DNA of 64,000 nt, taken from NCBI RefSeq assembly GCF_000737705.1, contig NZ_JPRH01000010.1:1-64000 (forward strand), given 5' to 3'. Positions 16,498 through 26,607 of this stretch are shown here, one piece after another. Under the pieces are notes generated by a model. That model saw nothing but the letters and a program-made list of their open reading frames with translations, was not told where the DNA came from and did no database searches. This DNA comes from Chryseobacterium soli (lineage in GTDB: Bacteria > Bacteroidota > Bacteroidia > Flavobacteriales > Weeksellaceae). The translations under genes and the position numbers were made by a program. Each line of letters starts with the position of its first letter. Position 1 is the first letter of the stretch.

Positions 16498-17691
16498 TTA
16501 ATTGAATTTAGTCAACAGATCTTTGATTCTTTTCATCGCTTCTGTAAGGTCTTCTTCCGATGCAGCATAAGAGAATCTTATACATTCCGGACTGCCGAAA
16601 GAAACTCCGCCTACACATCCTACACGTGCATTTTCTAATAGGAACATGGCGAAATCATCAGAATCTTTTATTTCTGTTCCGTCTAAAGTTTTTCCGATAT
16701 AATAAGAAATATCCGGGAAGAAGTAGAAGGCTGCTTTTGGCAGTACTACTTTAAATCCTGGAATTTCTTTCATGAGGCCGTACACAAGATCTCTTCTTTT
16801 TTTGAAGGCATCGATCATGTATCTATATTCAGATGGATCTGTCATTAACGCTGTGATAGAAGCTCTCTGTGCTACCGTATTCGCGCCGCTGGTCATCTGT
16901 CCCTGTACTTTTTCACATGCTTTCGCCAGCCATTCCGGGCAGGCGGAATATCCTATTCTCCATCCTGTCATGGCAAACGCCTTAGACATTCCGTTGATAA
17001 CGGCAGTCTGCTCATATACTTCAGGAAATTGAGCGATAGAAGTGGTTTTTGTTTCGTAGTTGATGTATTCATAGATCTCATCAGAAATCACCGTTACATG
17101 CGGATATTTGGCAATTACTTTTGCCAGAGATTTCAACTCGTCATATGTATAATATCCGCCGGAAGGATTACACGGAGAACTGAAAAGAATTGCTTTTGTT
17201 TTTTCAGTAATAGCTTCTTCCAGTTGTTCTGCAGTAATCTTGAAATCAGTGATGTAGGAAGCGGGAAGCATGACAGAGTTTCCACCCATCATTTTTACCA
17301 TTTCATCATAGCTTACCCAATAAGGAGCGGGAAGCAATACTTCATCTCCGTCATTAACGATGGCTGCCAAAACATTTAAAATAGCTTGTTTGGCACCGTT
17401 TGATACACAAATCTGGGTCGGTTTATATTCGAGGTTATTATCTCTTTTTAATTTATGAACGATAGCCTGGCGCAGTTCTAAAAATCCCGGAACAGGAGAG
17501 TAGTGGCTGTAGTTTTCGTTGATGGCGTCAAAAGCTGCCTGTTTTATATTGTCTGGAACATCAAAATCCGGTTCGCCAAGGGTCAGGCTGATAACGTCTA
17601 TTCCGTTGGCTTTCATTTCTCTGGCTTTGTTAGACATTACAAAAGTCTGAGAGTAGCCTAGTCTTTTTACTCTATCTGAAAGTTTGTCCAT
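16498..17691 (-). CDS. Aspartate aminotransferase (class I/II PLP enzyme)
   Basis: 397 aa. The PLP lysine is Lys237 in GMSKAFAMTGWRIGY; SSPCNPSGG and ISDEIYEYI are further class I fold signatures. Closest in pattern to the Ib subgroup aspartate/prephenate aminotransferases, which interconvert aspartate and oxaloacetate. The exact amino acid preference cannot be read from sequence. It is first in an operon with the M16 peptidase. Confidence 0.9.
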   Translation of the reverse strand: MDKLSDRVKRLGYSQTFVMSNKAREMKANGIDVISLTLGEPDFDVPDNIKQAAFDAINENYSHYSPVPGFLELRQAIVHKLKRDNNLEYKPTQICVSNGAKQAILNVLAAIVNDGDEVLLPAPYWVSYDEMVKMMGGNSVMLPASYITDFKITAEQLEEAITEKTKAILFSSPCNPSGGYYTYDELKSLAKVIAKYPHVTVISDEIYEYINYETKTTSIAQFPEVYEQTAVINGMSKAFAMTGWRIGYSACPEWLAKACEKVQGQMTSGANTVAQRASITALMTDPSEYRYMIDAFKKRRDLVYGLMKEIPGFKVVLPKAAFYFFPDISYYIGKTLDGTEIKDSDDFAMFLLENARVGCVGGVSFGSPECIRFSYAASEEDLTEAMKRIKDLLTKFN

Positions 17692-17711
17692 GTAGTATTT
17701 TTGAATTGTAA

Positions 17712-17719
17712 CAAATATA
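17712..17719 (-). promoter_or_regulatory. -7 box for aminotransferase
   Basis: The minus strand reads TATATTTG, a full TAnnTTTG match about 20 bp upstream of the start codon. Confidence 0.6.
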
Positions 17720-17866
17720 TAATAAAAACATCTTGCCGGGAAATAAAAACAATTCTAGTTTATAAGAATTTTGTCAGGTTTATATTAAATCATTAGATTT
17801 GGAAATAAGATTAAATGACCGGCTTTTACGGCATTTAACGGTATTGTAACCAAATTAGTATTGAAA

Positions 17867-18694
17867 ATGTACAGATTATTGTTTTTATTATTTGCAACCC
17901 TTTTTTCAGCGCAGAACTATCGTTTTGTATATGAATATAAAATGAAGCCGGACGCCGGAAAGAAAGATTCCGTGGTAACGGATTATATGAATCTGGATAC
18001 GGATGGTAAAAAGTCTTATTTTTATAATGCCGTAAAATATGAAAGAGATTCTGCATATACTGCCGATAAAAACAATGCAGCGCTCTTTCAGAGTAAACAT
18101 TATGACCAGAACTTAAATTATATCATTGAAAAACAATATGCTAAAAAAACAGTGAATTTCTATGATAAATTTAAAAGTGTTAATCTGTTGATCACGGATA
18201 ACGATGCTCCGAAATGGAAAATAGAAAAGGAATTTGCAACCATTAATACTATGAACTGCCAAAAAGCAACAACCGACTATAAAGGTAGAAAATGGGAGGC
18301 GTGGTTCAGTAAAGAATATCCTATCAGTGATGGTCCTTATAAGTTCAGCGGACTACCGGGGGTTGTTTTAAAATTGAAAGATGCTGATGATAACCATGTT
18401 TTTAATTTAATACAGATCAAAAAAATACAATCACTCTTTGCGCTAGTTCCTAAGAGCAATAAACAGGTTTCGAGGGAGGAATACAAAAAGATTATGAAAA
18501 ATTACACCTTCATTGCTGCGGATGATATTCAGAGCATGAATATGGATTCCAAAGCGGGAATGATGAGTATTCAGTTAAAAGACGGGTACATTGGTAAGTT
18601 TGACACCAACCAGCTGAAAAAAAGCGGTGCCGGAATGGATGCTGAAATTGCCAAAAGGTTACGGAAAACAAATAATCCCATTGAAATGGATTAG
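17867..18694 (+). CDS. GLPGLI family protein
   Basis: 275 aa from the ATG at 17867; a TTG two codons earlier is less likely. A signal peptide covers about 1-16 (LFATLFSAQ). The family motif appears as KFSGLPGVVLKLKD, preceded by WEAWFSKEYPISDGPY. GLPGLI proteins are secreted or periplasmic in Bacteroidota and have no established function. A second member is at 47091-47882. A terminator follows. Confidence 0.85.
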   Translation: MYRLLFLLFATLFSAQNYRFVYEYKMKPDAGKKDSVVTDYMNLDTDGKKSYFYNAVKYERDSAYTADKNNAALFQSKHYDQNLNYIIEKQYAKKTVNFYDKFKSVNLLITDNDAPKWKIEKEFATINTMNCQKATTDYKGRKWEAWFSKEYPISDGPYKFSGLPGVVLKLKDADDNHVFNLIQIKKIQSLFALVPKSNKQVSREEYKKIMKNYTFIAADDIQSMNMDSKAGMMSIQLKDGYIGKFDTNQLKKSGAGMDAEIAKRLRKTNNPIEMD

Positions 18695-18704
18695 AAATAA
18701 AATA

Positions 18705-18732
18705 AAAGACTGCTAAAAGGCAGTCTTTTTTT
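18705..18732 (+). terminator. Terminator after the first GLPGLI gene
   Basis: AAAGACTGC and GCAGTCTTT form a perfect 9-bp stem with a six-base loop, followed by a T-run. Confidence 0.9.
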
Positions 18733-18750
18733 ATATACCCGCCTTCAAAA

Positions 18751-18781
18751 TTTGAATAAAGCCAATAAAAACTTATTTTTG
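18751..18781 (+). promoter_or_regulatory. rsmG promoter
   Basis: TTTG at 18751-18754 and TATTTTTG at 18774-18781 are 19 bp apart, a strong Bacteroidota promoter. Transcription would start a few bases before the ATG at 18800. Confidence 0.75.
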
Positions 18782-18799
18782 CAGATTATAATAATTCAC

Positions 18800-19435
18800 A
18801 TGTCTACATCGTTACTATTAAAATACTTTCCGGATCTTACCGAAACACAGATCGAGCAGTTCACATCATTGGAATCCCTTTATCATGAGTGGAATGAAAA
18901 GATCAATGTGATCTCCAGAAAAGATATGGAATCGCTTTACGAAAAGCATATTCTCCATTCTTTGGGTGTTGCCAAGGTAATGGCATTCGAGCCGGGAACC
19001 AGAGTGCTGGATATCGGAACCGGAGGCGGTTTTCCGGGAATTCCTTTAGCGATATTATTTCCTGAGACGGAATTCACTTTAGTGGATTCTATCGGAAAGA
19101 AAATCACCGTAGTAAATGCAGTTGCTGAAGGAGCCGGACTGAAAAACGTAAAAGCCATCCACGGAAGAGCTGAAAAAGTAAAAGAAAAGTTTCATTTTGT
19201 AGTAAGCAGAGCGGTAACGCAGATGCCGGAATTTCTTAAATGGCTTAAAGGAAAATTTGAAAAAGAACAGATTAATTCCAAACACAACGGCGTTCTCTAT
19301 TTAAAAGGCGGAGAACTTGCAGAAGAGCTTGCCGGAATTAAATGTGAAATTTACAGTCTTAAAAATTATTTTGATGAAGATTTTTTTGATACTAAAAAAG
19401 TGGTTTATGTATCAAAAGGGAATTTTAATTCTTAA
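18800..19435 (+). CDS. rsmG: 16S rRNA (guanine-527-N7)-methyltransferase
   Basis: 211 aa from the ATG at 18800 (MSTSLLLKYF); the open frame back to 18752 overlaps the promoter and is rejected. It methylates N7 of G527 in 16S rRNA using SAM. The SAM-binding motif is VLDIGTGGGFPGIPLAI at about 69-85, diagnostic for RsmG/GidB. N-terminal helix and length fit the family. Unlike in many bacteria, it is not next to mnmG or parA here. Confidence 0.95.
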   Translation: MSTSLLLKYFPDLTETQIEQFTSLESLYHEWNEKINVISRKDMESLYEKHILHSLGVAKVMAFEPGTRVLDIGTGGGFPGIPLAILFPETEFTLVDSIGKKITVVNAVAEGAGLKNVKAIHGRAEKVKEKFHFVVSRAVTQMPEFLKWLKGKFEKEQINSKHNGVLYLKGGELAEELAGIKCEIYSLKNYFDEDFFDTKKVVYVSKGNFNS

Positions 19436-19500
19436 TTTAATAGGCTTTAGTGATAATTTTTGCTTAATATTGATTGATAATCAAAAATAACGATAACGTC

Positions 19501-19905
19501 ATGAAAAAACTTTTACGTCTAGCGTTTTGTGCACTGTTTTTAGGATTATTTCTAATTTCTTGTGATGATGATGATTATCAAACCGTTGAATCTGTGGATA
19601 AAATAAAGATAGACAGTGTAAAAATTGTTAAAGATACCATGGATGTTTTTTCCATACAGCATATCAAGACGTATTCCACATATCCTTCTCATTGTGAAGG
19701 GTTTTACGGCTATGACTATGTGTATGATACCAAATTTGACAGAACTGTTACTTCATACAAATACAGATCAAGCGGACCGTGTGGACAGGGGAGTTATACT
19801 GCTGCCAGCCAGATTAATTTCAGTCCGCAGCAGACAGGTACCTATACTTTTAGATTCTGGAATGGAGGCAATAACTGGATTACCAAAACAATCGTAGTTG
19901 AATGA
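19501..19905 (+). CDS. Small lipoprotein of unknown function
   Basis: 134 aa from the ATG at 19501. A lipobox LISC gives lipidated Cys21, followed by DDDDY; acidic residues right after the cysteine resemble the lipoprotein export signal that sends Bacteroidota lipoproteins to the cell surface. The C-terminal half (QTGTYTFRFWNGGNNW) looks like a beta-sandwich. The stop overlaps the next start as ATGA, so it is translationally coupled to the DUF922 protease. Confidence 0.75.
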   Translation: MKKLLRLAFCALFLGLFLISCDDDDYQTVESVDKIKIDSVKIVKDTMDVFSIQHIKTYSTYPSHCEGFYGYDYVYDTKFDRTVTSYKYRSSGPCGQGSYTAASQINFSPQQTGTYTFRFWNGGNNWITKTIVVE

Positions 19906-20444
19906 TAATGAAATGGATCATGTTAATCTGTCTGACGGCTGCAAGTGCAGTATTTGGGCAAAAGATTAACTGGAAAGAAGATCAAAAACTGGTTTGGGAC
20001 AATTTTAAAAGTTCCGTAAACAGAAAAAGCAATCCCGATGTGGTAGCGTATACACATTGTGGTTGGGAATATTCCGTAGTGAAATCTACCAATCCGAAAT
20101 CTCCCGTTACCATTGAAATTACAACTATTTTCAATGAAGACAAATCCTGGAAAGATGTAAAAAGGATTAATGATTATGTACTGCTGCACGAGCAGAAACA
20201 TTTTGATATTGCAGAAATATTTGCCAGAAAACTTCGAAAAGAAGTCAGTGAAAAGATCAAAACCTCCGGAGATTTCGATAAAACTTTCAAATCGATTTAC
20301 AATACGATATCTACAGAGTACAGAAATTATCAGATCTCCTATGACAAAGATACCCAGCACGGAATGAATAAGGAGAAACAGGCAGAATACAATGCTGCTA
20401 TTTCTGAACAATTAGACAACCTAAAAAGCTATAAAGCCTCTTGA
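19902..20444 (+). CDS. DUF922-type zinc protease, secreted
   Basis: 180 aa with a signal peptide (about 1-19, ending VFGQ). The zinc-binding HExxH is His96-Glu-Gln-Lys-His100 in LLHEQKHFDIAE. The family DUF922 comprises predicted secreted zinc-dependent proteases. It overlaps the lipoprotein before it (ATGA) and the nuclease after it (TTGA), so the three genes are one coupled unit although their functions look unrelated. ATG at 19908 is an alternative start. Confidence 0.85.
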   Translation: MIMKWIMLICLTAASAVFGQKINWKEDQKLVWDNFKSSVNRKSNPDVVAYTHCGWEYSVVKSTNPKSPVTIEITTIFNEDKSWKDVKRINDYVLLHEQKHFDIAEIFARKLRKEVSEKIKTSGDFDKTFKSIYNTISTEYRNYQISYDKDTQHGMNKEKQAEYNAAISEQLDNLKSYKAS

Positions 20445-23134
20445 AGTTCCTCAATAAAATCATCGACGAATTATTAGTACAAAACACAGATTTATCGGTG
20501 TTTAATATCGTTCTGCCCGGAAAACGTCCTATTGTATTTATCCGACAGATTTTAGAAGAAAATAATTATTCGGGATTTCTTCCCAACTTTTTTACAATAG
20601 AGGAACTGATCGACAGGATTGCAGATAAATTGCCCATTCAGGGGATTTCTTTGTGGCTTTTTTCGTTTGATGTGTATCAGAGTATGAATTTCATTCCCAG
20701 AGAAAGTTTTGCAGATTTTTTAAAATGGTTTCCCACCTTACAAAAAGATTGGGACGATATTTTAAAGTTTTCTGATAGTGATGAAGCGGTGCTTCAATAT
20801 ATGTTTGATGAAGAGCGGATAAAAGAATGGGCACAGGATCTGGGTGATGATGAAGATGTTCCAAGAAGGAAATTCCTTAATTTCTGGAAAAATATGACGG
20901 TTTTCCTTCCTGCGTTAAAGAAAAAGCTGCAGGAAAAAAATTGGGCGACTTCAGGAATGATTCACGAAGAAGCAAAATCTAAAATTGAAGCCTTTGCTAA
21001 AAATAATACCGAACAGTTTGTTTTTTGTGGGTTCAATGCTTTTACCCCTGTGGAAGAAAAGCTGGTGAGAAACCTACTGCAATGGGATAAAGGACAATGT
21101 TTCTTTCAGGCAGACCGCTATTATTTCGATGACGAAAGACAAGAAGCCGGAAAATTCCTGAGAAATCATATAACATGGAAAGAATTCAATGACAGCAGAG
21201 CTTTTCAATGGATTGAAGATGATTTTAACCAGCCTAAAAATATAAAAGTTTACGAAGTTTCAGGGAATGTGGCCCAAACTAAAATCCTACCGGAAATATT
21301 CAAGGAAATTACCAATAAAACCTTTTCAAACACGGCTGTAGTATTGCTGGATGAAAATCTCTTGCCTGCAAGCCTGGACGTAATGTATGGTGTTGATAAT
21401 CTAAATATTACCATGGGATTTCCGCTGAAGAATTTATCATTCTCCAATGCGGTGAAACAACTTTTTTACCTGCAGAAGCAGTTAGAAAAAAATAAATCTT
21501 CTTACTATTACAGGGATATATTTCCAATTCTTGAAGAACTTCCCAAATCTGCTGAAGACGGGGAAATTATCAGTCAGTTTAAAGCTAAAATAGAGGAAAG
21601 GAATATCGTTTATATCTCCAGAAAGCTTTTGCATGAGCTGCTGAGCGAACTTTCTTATTTTAATTTGCTTCAGAAAGCAGATTCTGTAAGCGCATATCTC
21701 GATGAGTTTATTGCCTTCTGCCGCCAGGTGAAATGGCTGGAGATCGATGATATTCAGTATGAAAATGTATCTCATTTTGAAAATGCCTTCAGGATTATCA
21801 AAAACCAGCTTACTCCATACGATTTTGAAATTAAAATGGAAACCCTGGAGATTTTGATCAATCAACATATTAATTCTGAAAGTATTGATTTTCAGGGAGA
21901 GCCCTTGCGTGGACTGCAAATCATGGGGCTTCTGGAAACCCGTCTTCTCAACTTTGAAAACGTGATCATGCTTTCGGTGAACGAAGGAAAGCTTCCATTG
22001 GGAAATTCACAGAATACCTATATTCCATTCGACATCAGAAGGTTTTTTGATCTTCATACTTTTCTGGAAAATGACAGCATTTATGCCTACCATTTTTATA
22101 GGTTGATCCAGGACTCTAAAAATGTCCATCTGCTGTTTAACGCCTTAAGCTCCGGAGTAAATACCGGGGAAAAAAGCCGGTTCATCACGCAGATTGAAAT
22201 GGAGAGTTCTCATCCTATTGAGCACCTGATTATTGAAAATTCTTCGGAGCCGATTACCACCCAGCCCATTGAAATTACGAAGACAGCTGTTGTGTTGGAA
22301 AAGCTTGAAAAGTGGAAAGAAAAAGTATCTGCTTCACATCTTACGAGCTATCTCTATAATCCTATTGATTTCTATCTTTCCAAGATCCTGAATACTTCTG
22401 AAACCGATGAAATTGAAGAAGAACTGTCTATAAAAAATTACGGAAATTTAGTGCATTATTCACTTCAAGAAGTATATGAAGTATTGAAAGGTAAGATTTT
22501 AAAAGAAAGTGATTTAAATAATTCAATTAAAGCAATAGATCAATATATTAATATTGCCATAGAGAAGCTTAAACATCAACCGGAATTCTATGAAAAGGGG
22601 ATGAATTACATCCATAAAGCCATTGCAAAAAAAGTAATTGAAAGTATTCTTACCTATGATCTTGAGTTGGTAAAAAGCGGAAATGCACTGGAAATTATTG
22701 ACATTGAAAGGAGGTTTGAAAATGTAGATTTTTATCTGGCTGATAAAGATAAAATTTCGTTCTTTGGATTTATCGACCGCATCGACCGTTTTAATGGAAC
22801 GTTGAGAATTATTGATTATAAAACAGCAAAAATAAAAAATCTCAGTGTAAAGATAGACGAAGATAATGTTGAGGAATATTTCCTTAACAGCGACCGTAAA
22901 CAGGCACTACAGCTTTGTATTTATCAGTACGTCGTTCAGAGTCTTCCTGAGTTTTGGGGACTTCCGGTGGAAACAGGTATCTGGAGCTTTGCTGAAGCCA
23001 GAAAAGGTGTAATTTCTCTGCAATTTGATAAGGGAACGATTGATGATGCAATGCAATCGGTGAAAAATTTAATTCTTCAGATTTTAGATCCTGACCTTAC
23101 TTTTATAGAGAATATAAAATCGTATATCAACTAA
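20441..23134 (+). CDS. PD-(D/E)XK nuclease family protein, AddB-like
   Basis: 897 aa. The C-terminal nuclease core is visible as FIDRIDRFNGTLRIIDYKTAK with the DYK motif at 792-794, as in the nuclease domain of AddB/RexB-type recombination proteins. The N-terminus (VFNIVLPGKRPIVFIRQIL) resembles the degenerate helicase half of AddB. Expected role is DNA end processing at double-strand breaks with an AddA-like helicase encoded elsewhere. The start is a TTG overlapping the previous stop (TTGA); no earlier ATG exists in frame, and coupling can explain the weak start. Confidence 0.85.
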   Translation: MKFLNKIIDELLVQNTDLSVFNIVLPGKRPIVFIRQILEENNYSGFLPNFFTIEELIDRIADKLPIQGISLWLFSFDVYQSMNFIPRESFADFLKWFPTLQKDWDDILKFSDSDEAVLQYMFDEERIKEWAQDLGDDEDVPRRKFLNFWKNMTVFLPALKKKLQEKNWATSGMIHEEAKSKIEAFAKNNTEQFVFCGFNAFTPVEEKLVRNLLQWDKGQCFFQADRYYFDDERQEAGKFLRNHITWKEFNDSRAFQWIEDDFNQPKNIKVYEVSGNVAQTKILPEIFKEITNKTFSNTAVVLLDENLLPASLDVMYGVDNLNITMGFPLKNLSFSNAVKQLFYLQKQLEKNKSSYYYRDIFPILEELPKSAEDGEIISQFKAKIEERNIVYISRKLLHELLSELSYFNLLQKADSVSAYLDEFIAFCRQVKWLEIDDIQYENVSHFENAFRIIKNQLTPYDFEIKMETLEILINQHINSESIDFQGEPLRGLQIMGLLETRLLNFENVIMLSVNEGKLPLGNSQNTYIPFDIRRFFDLHTFLENDSIYAYHFYRLIQDSKNVHLLFNALSSGVNTGEKSRFITQIEMESSHPIEHLIIENSSEPITTQPIEITKTAVVLEKLEKWKEKVSASHLTSYLYNPIDFYLSKILNTSETDEIEEELSIKNYGNLVHYSLQEVYEVLKGKILKESDLNNSIKAIDQYINIAIEKLKHQPEFYEKGMNYIHKAIAKKVIESILTYDLELVKSGNALEIIDIERRFENVDFYLADKDKISFFGFIDRIDRFNGTLRIIDYKTAKIKNLSVKIDEDNVEEYFLNSDRKQALQLCIYQYVVQSLPEFWGLPVETGIWSFAEARKGVISLQFDKGTIDDAMQSVKNLILQILDPDLTFIENIKSYIN

Positions 23135-23194
23135 AATGCACCCCATTGCTGAAGTGCACTACTGTAAAGATTTGATATTGAGAAAAAACTGAAT

Positions 23195-25145
23195 TTATAA
23201 TTTTACTTTTTTACTGAGTATTTTTCCATTGTTTTGAATAACCTGAACCAGATACACGCCAGATTCTAAACTTTTGGATTCAAATTGTGTTGTGTTTACG
23301 TCCTGCTGAAGAATTAATGCTCCGGAAATACTGTAAATACTGATGTTTTTAATATCATTCTTTGCTATAACCATAATCTGACGGTTTTGGGTGAAGATAT
23401 CCGGTTGTTCTTCAGATTTACCATTATCTATTGTTTTATTAAACTGCAGATTGTAGAACTCGGTGACGATTTCAATAGTATACGGTTGATTTTCCAGGTC
23501 TTTGATAGCAATTCCTCCGTCTTTATCATACTGTTCTTTTGAAACTGTTTTCACTACATTTTTATTTCCATCGAAAATATTGACCGCAGACAGTTCATCA
23601 CGATTGATTTTTAAAGCGAGAATCCCATTATTTTCAGATTGTACAATAGCCTCTTCCGTAATGATAGCAGGAGTTGTTTTGATATAAGGAATCATTTTAT
23701 TTTCATTGTTATGATTGGATACTTTTAATAAATAAACACCATCCTGCAAAGAAGATAAGCTGCGGTCTGAACCTGATTTTTTGGTCACTTTTTCATGGTT
23801 GAAATCTGTAATTTCCACCAGTTTCATTCCCTGAAGCTCCGGTTTTATTTGTGAAGAATAGAGTTGTGGCATTACAGACTGATTATTTCCTGCCTGTTTA
23901 GAAGTTAACAAGGCCCATTCATTGAATAAACCACCGCTTCTGAGCGTATTGAATTTTGCATTGGAAGCCAGTACGAAAGGCAGAATTCCCCCTACATGTC
24001 CCAAAGGACCCCAGTAAAAAGAATCCAGTTTATATTTATTCAGATCCCACCAGGCATAATATCCACGCTGAACCTCAATGGTTTTCGAAGTATTTTCAGG
24101 CGCAATAGCAAGATCTACTGTTGAGTGTCCTAAAGTCATAGGTGTTTTGTTATACCAGTCATACACATCACTGGCTTTTAAGCACTTTCTGAATACGTGA
24201 TTTGGGTTGTTTGTCACTTCATTCACAAATTGAGTCGTAAACAGTTTTCGCCAAATCACTGGGCCCCACAACAATCCGCCGTTATCCTGAGTGACATGTT
24301 CATCATATTGTTGAAGATATTCCGGGGAGATCACTTCAGAAATATTGTTGGTATAACTTTTATACCCAATGTTATTACAGGTATTGACTACATTCGCAAG
24401 AAAAGAAGAAAAAGGATAGATATCTTTTTCCAGAACTCCTTTTTGAAGAGTAACTCCTGAAAAATCATACGGTCCGTCTCCCATATAAGCATATTTGAAC
24501 TGAAGATTGCCCGGATTGGAAATACTTAATTTTTTTAGAGTAGACATTGCTGCATGAGCTCCCTGAGAATAACCTGTTAAGAAATATTCATTGTACCGCT
24601 TTATTCCCAATTGAGTTAATACTTTATTGGCTGCTGTTACAAAATCAATAGTAGCGCCAGCCTCGGTGGGATAGTGTACATAAGGATGAACACCGTCTCC
24701 GCTTCCCATTCCTACATAGTCCGGAGCCATTACAATATAACCGTTAAGAGCATAAGACAACTCTACAACAAAACCTGCATACAGAACTCCTTTCAGGTTT
24801 GAAGGTACATTCTGACGGCTGTCAGTCGTTCCATGATCCGATACTACAGTGGAAAGCTTATAATTGACATTGGGATACATAACCAACCCGGTAGCTTTCA
24901 CCAGTGTATTGTTTTCATTTTTAGTGTAGTAGGTTATTTTATACGCTTTTAAGCCCGTATTGAACCCATTAAGGTAGCTTACAAAGTCAGGAGCATTCTG
25001 TTCTCCCAAATTTTGGGCAATGAAGCTGATGACTCCCTGAGGGGTCAGATCTAAATTCTTTTCAAAATTAACTACATCTCCGGCCTGTTGTGCAAAATAG
25101 TAAGGTGCAGCAAGGCTTAATAAAAATAAGGATATTTTTTTTCAT
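23195..25145 (-). CDS. T9SS-sorted alpha/beta hydrolase, start frameshifted in an A8 run
   Basis: The main frame (23195-25009, from a TTG) encodes an alpha/beta hydrolase with nucleophile elbow GYSQGAH, resembling secretory lipases or acyl hydrolases, then linkers and a T9SS type A C-terminal domain (NISIYSISGALILQQD to the end LSKKVKL). Upstream in the same frame lies an obvious signal peptide, ISLFLLSLAAPYYFAQQ, but its ATG at 25145 is one base out of register: ATG is followed by eight A (25135-25142) where seven would join the frames. As read, the ATG frame stops after 25 codons. A homopolymer error, phase variation or slippage are all possible. Confidence 0.75.
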
Positions 25146-25256
25146 ATTGATATTTTAAGTGATTATTAAGTTAAATATTTACATTAAATAACCGTCAATA
25201 TTAATAGATCAATAACTATTCATTGAATATAAATTCCTTATGAAGTGAGTAAAATA

Positions 25257-25286
25257 AAAGAGTCCGGCCAAACGACCAGACTCTTT
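25257..25286 (-). terminator. Terminator after acyl-CoA dehydrogenase
   Basis: AAAAGAGTC and GACTCTTTT pair around a GC-rich inner stem just past the stop on the minus strand. Confidence 0.8.
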
Positions 25287-25307
25287 TTATACTATTGTGT
25301 TATCTTC

Positions 25308-26486
25308 TTAAAATGCGTTGATTCCTGTGATATCCATTCCGGTAATCAATAAATGAACATCGTGTGTTCCTTCATAGGTAATCACTGATTCTAAGTTGGC
25401 TGCGTGTCTCATCATCGGGAATTCTCCCATGATTCCCATTCCACCAAGAATCTGTCTTGATTCTCTGGCGATATCAATAGCCATTTTCACATTATTTCTT
25501 TTAGCCATTGAAATCTGTGCAGGGCTTGCTTTATGATCATTTTTAAGGGTTCCTAACTGTAAGCATAATAATTGAGCCTTAGTGATTTCCGTTAAAAATT
25601 CCGCTAATTTTTTCTGTTGAAGCTGGTAAGAACCAATAGGTTTTCCGAATTGCTTTCTTTCTTTAGAATATTGTACAGCTGTACAGTAGCAGTCAATTGC
25701 GGCACCGATTACTCCCCATGAAATACCATATCTTGCAGAGTTCAGACATGATAAGGGACCTTTCAGACCGGTAACTCCCGGAAGAAGATTTTCTTTAGGA
25801 ATTTTCACATCATTAAATACCAATTCTCCTGTTTGTGAAGCTCTTAAGCTCCATTTATTGTGTGTGGCAGGAGTGGTAAAGCCTTCCATTCCTCTTTCAA
25901 CGATAAGCCCCTGTACTTTTCCTTCTTCATTTTTTGCCCATACTACGGCAATATCGCATAAAGGAGAATTCGTGATCCACATTTTAGCCCCATTTAAAAG
26001 ATAATGGTCGCCCATATCTTTAAAATAGGTTTCCATAGATCCCGGATCTGAACCATGGTTAGGCTCTGTAAGGCCAAAAGAGCCAATCATATCTCCGGAA
26101 GCTAATTTGGGTAAATATTTTCTTTTTTGTTCCTCAGAACCAAATTCATTAATAGGAAACATCACCAAAGAACTCTGTACAGAAGCAGCTGAACGCACTG
26201 CAGAATCTCCTCTTTCCAATTCCTGCATGATAATACCATAAGAAATCTGATCTAACCCGGAACCTCCGTATTCAACAGGAATATAAGGACCAAGGGCTCC
26301 AATTTTACCCAATTCTTTCATTAAGCCTGGTAAATCGGTATGGTTTTGTGCAGCCTGATCAATCTGTGGCATTACGAAACTTTCTACCCAATCTCTTATC
26401 GATTGACGGATTAGTTTGTGTTCTTCGGTTAATAAAGCATCAATTCCGTAATAGTCGGGAATGCTTGTAAGAGGATAGTATGACAT
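25308..26486 (-). CDS. Acyl-CoA dehydrogenase, glutaryl-CoA dehydrogenase type
   Basis: 392 aa FAD enzyme. The catalytic base fits Glu372 in VITYEGTHDVH, with the ending MDITGINAF typical of the GcdH group. FGLTEPNHGSDPGSM and WITNSPLCDIAVVWA are flavin and substrate-binding signatures. GcdH oxidises and decarboxylates glutaryl-CoA to crotonyl-CoA in lysine and tryptophan breakdown. No other genes of that pathway are adjacent. A more general acyl-CoA specificity cannot be excluded. Confidence 0.85.
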   Translation of the reverse strand: MSYYPLTSIPDYYGIDALLTEEHKLIRQSIRDWVESFVMPQIDQAAQNHTDLPGLMKELGKIGALGPYIPVEYGGSGLDQISYGIIMQELERGDSAVRSAASVQSSLVMFPINEFGSEEQKRKYLPKLASGDMIGSFGLTEPNHGSDPGSMETYFKDMGDHYLLNGAKMWITNSPLCDIAVVWAKNEEGKVQGLIVERGMEGFTTPATHNKWSLRASQTGELVFNDVKIPKENLLPGVTGLKGPLSCLNSARYGISWGVIGAAIDCYCTAVQYSKERKQFGKPIGSYQLQQKKLAEFLTEITKAQLLCLQLGTLKNDHKASPAQISMAKRNNVKMAIDIARESRQILGGMGIMGEFPMMRHAANLESVITYEGTHDVHLLITGMDITGINAF

Positions 26487-26607
26487 TTGTTTTTAATTTC
26501 CCTAAAAATAGCACTTTTCAGTATTCCGGGAAAATTTTTTTTGAAAGGGTTTTCATATCCTTTATTTTCTTCTTTCTTAGAGAATAATTCTGCCGGAATT
26601 TTTCAGT

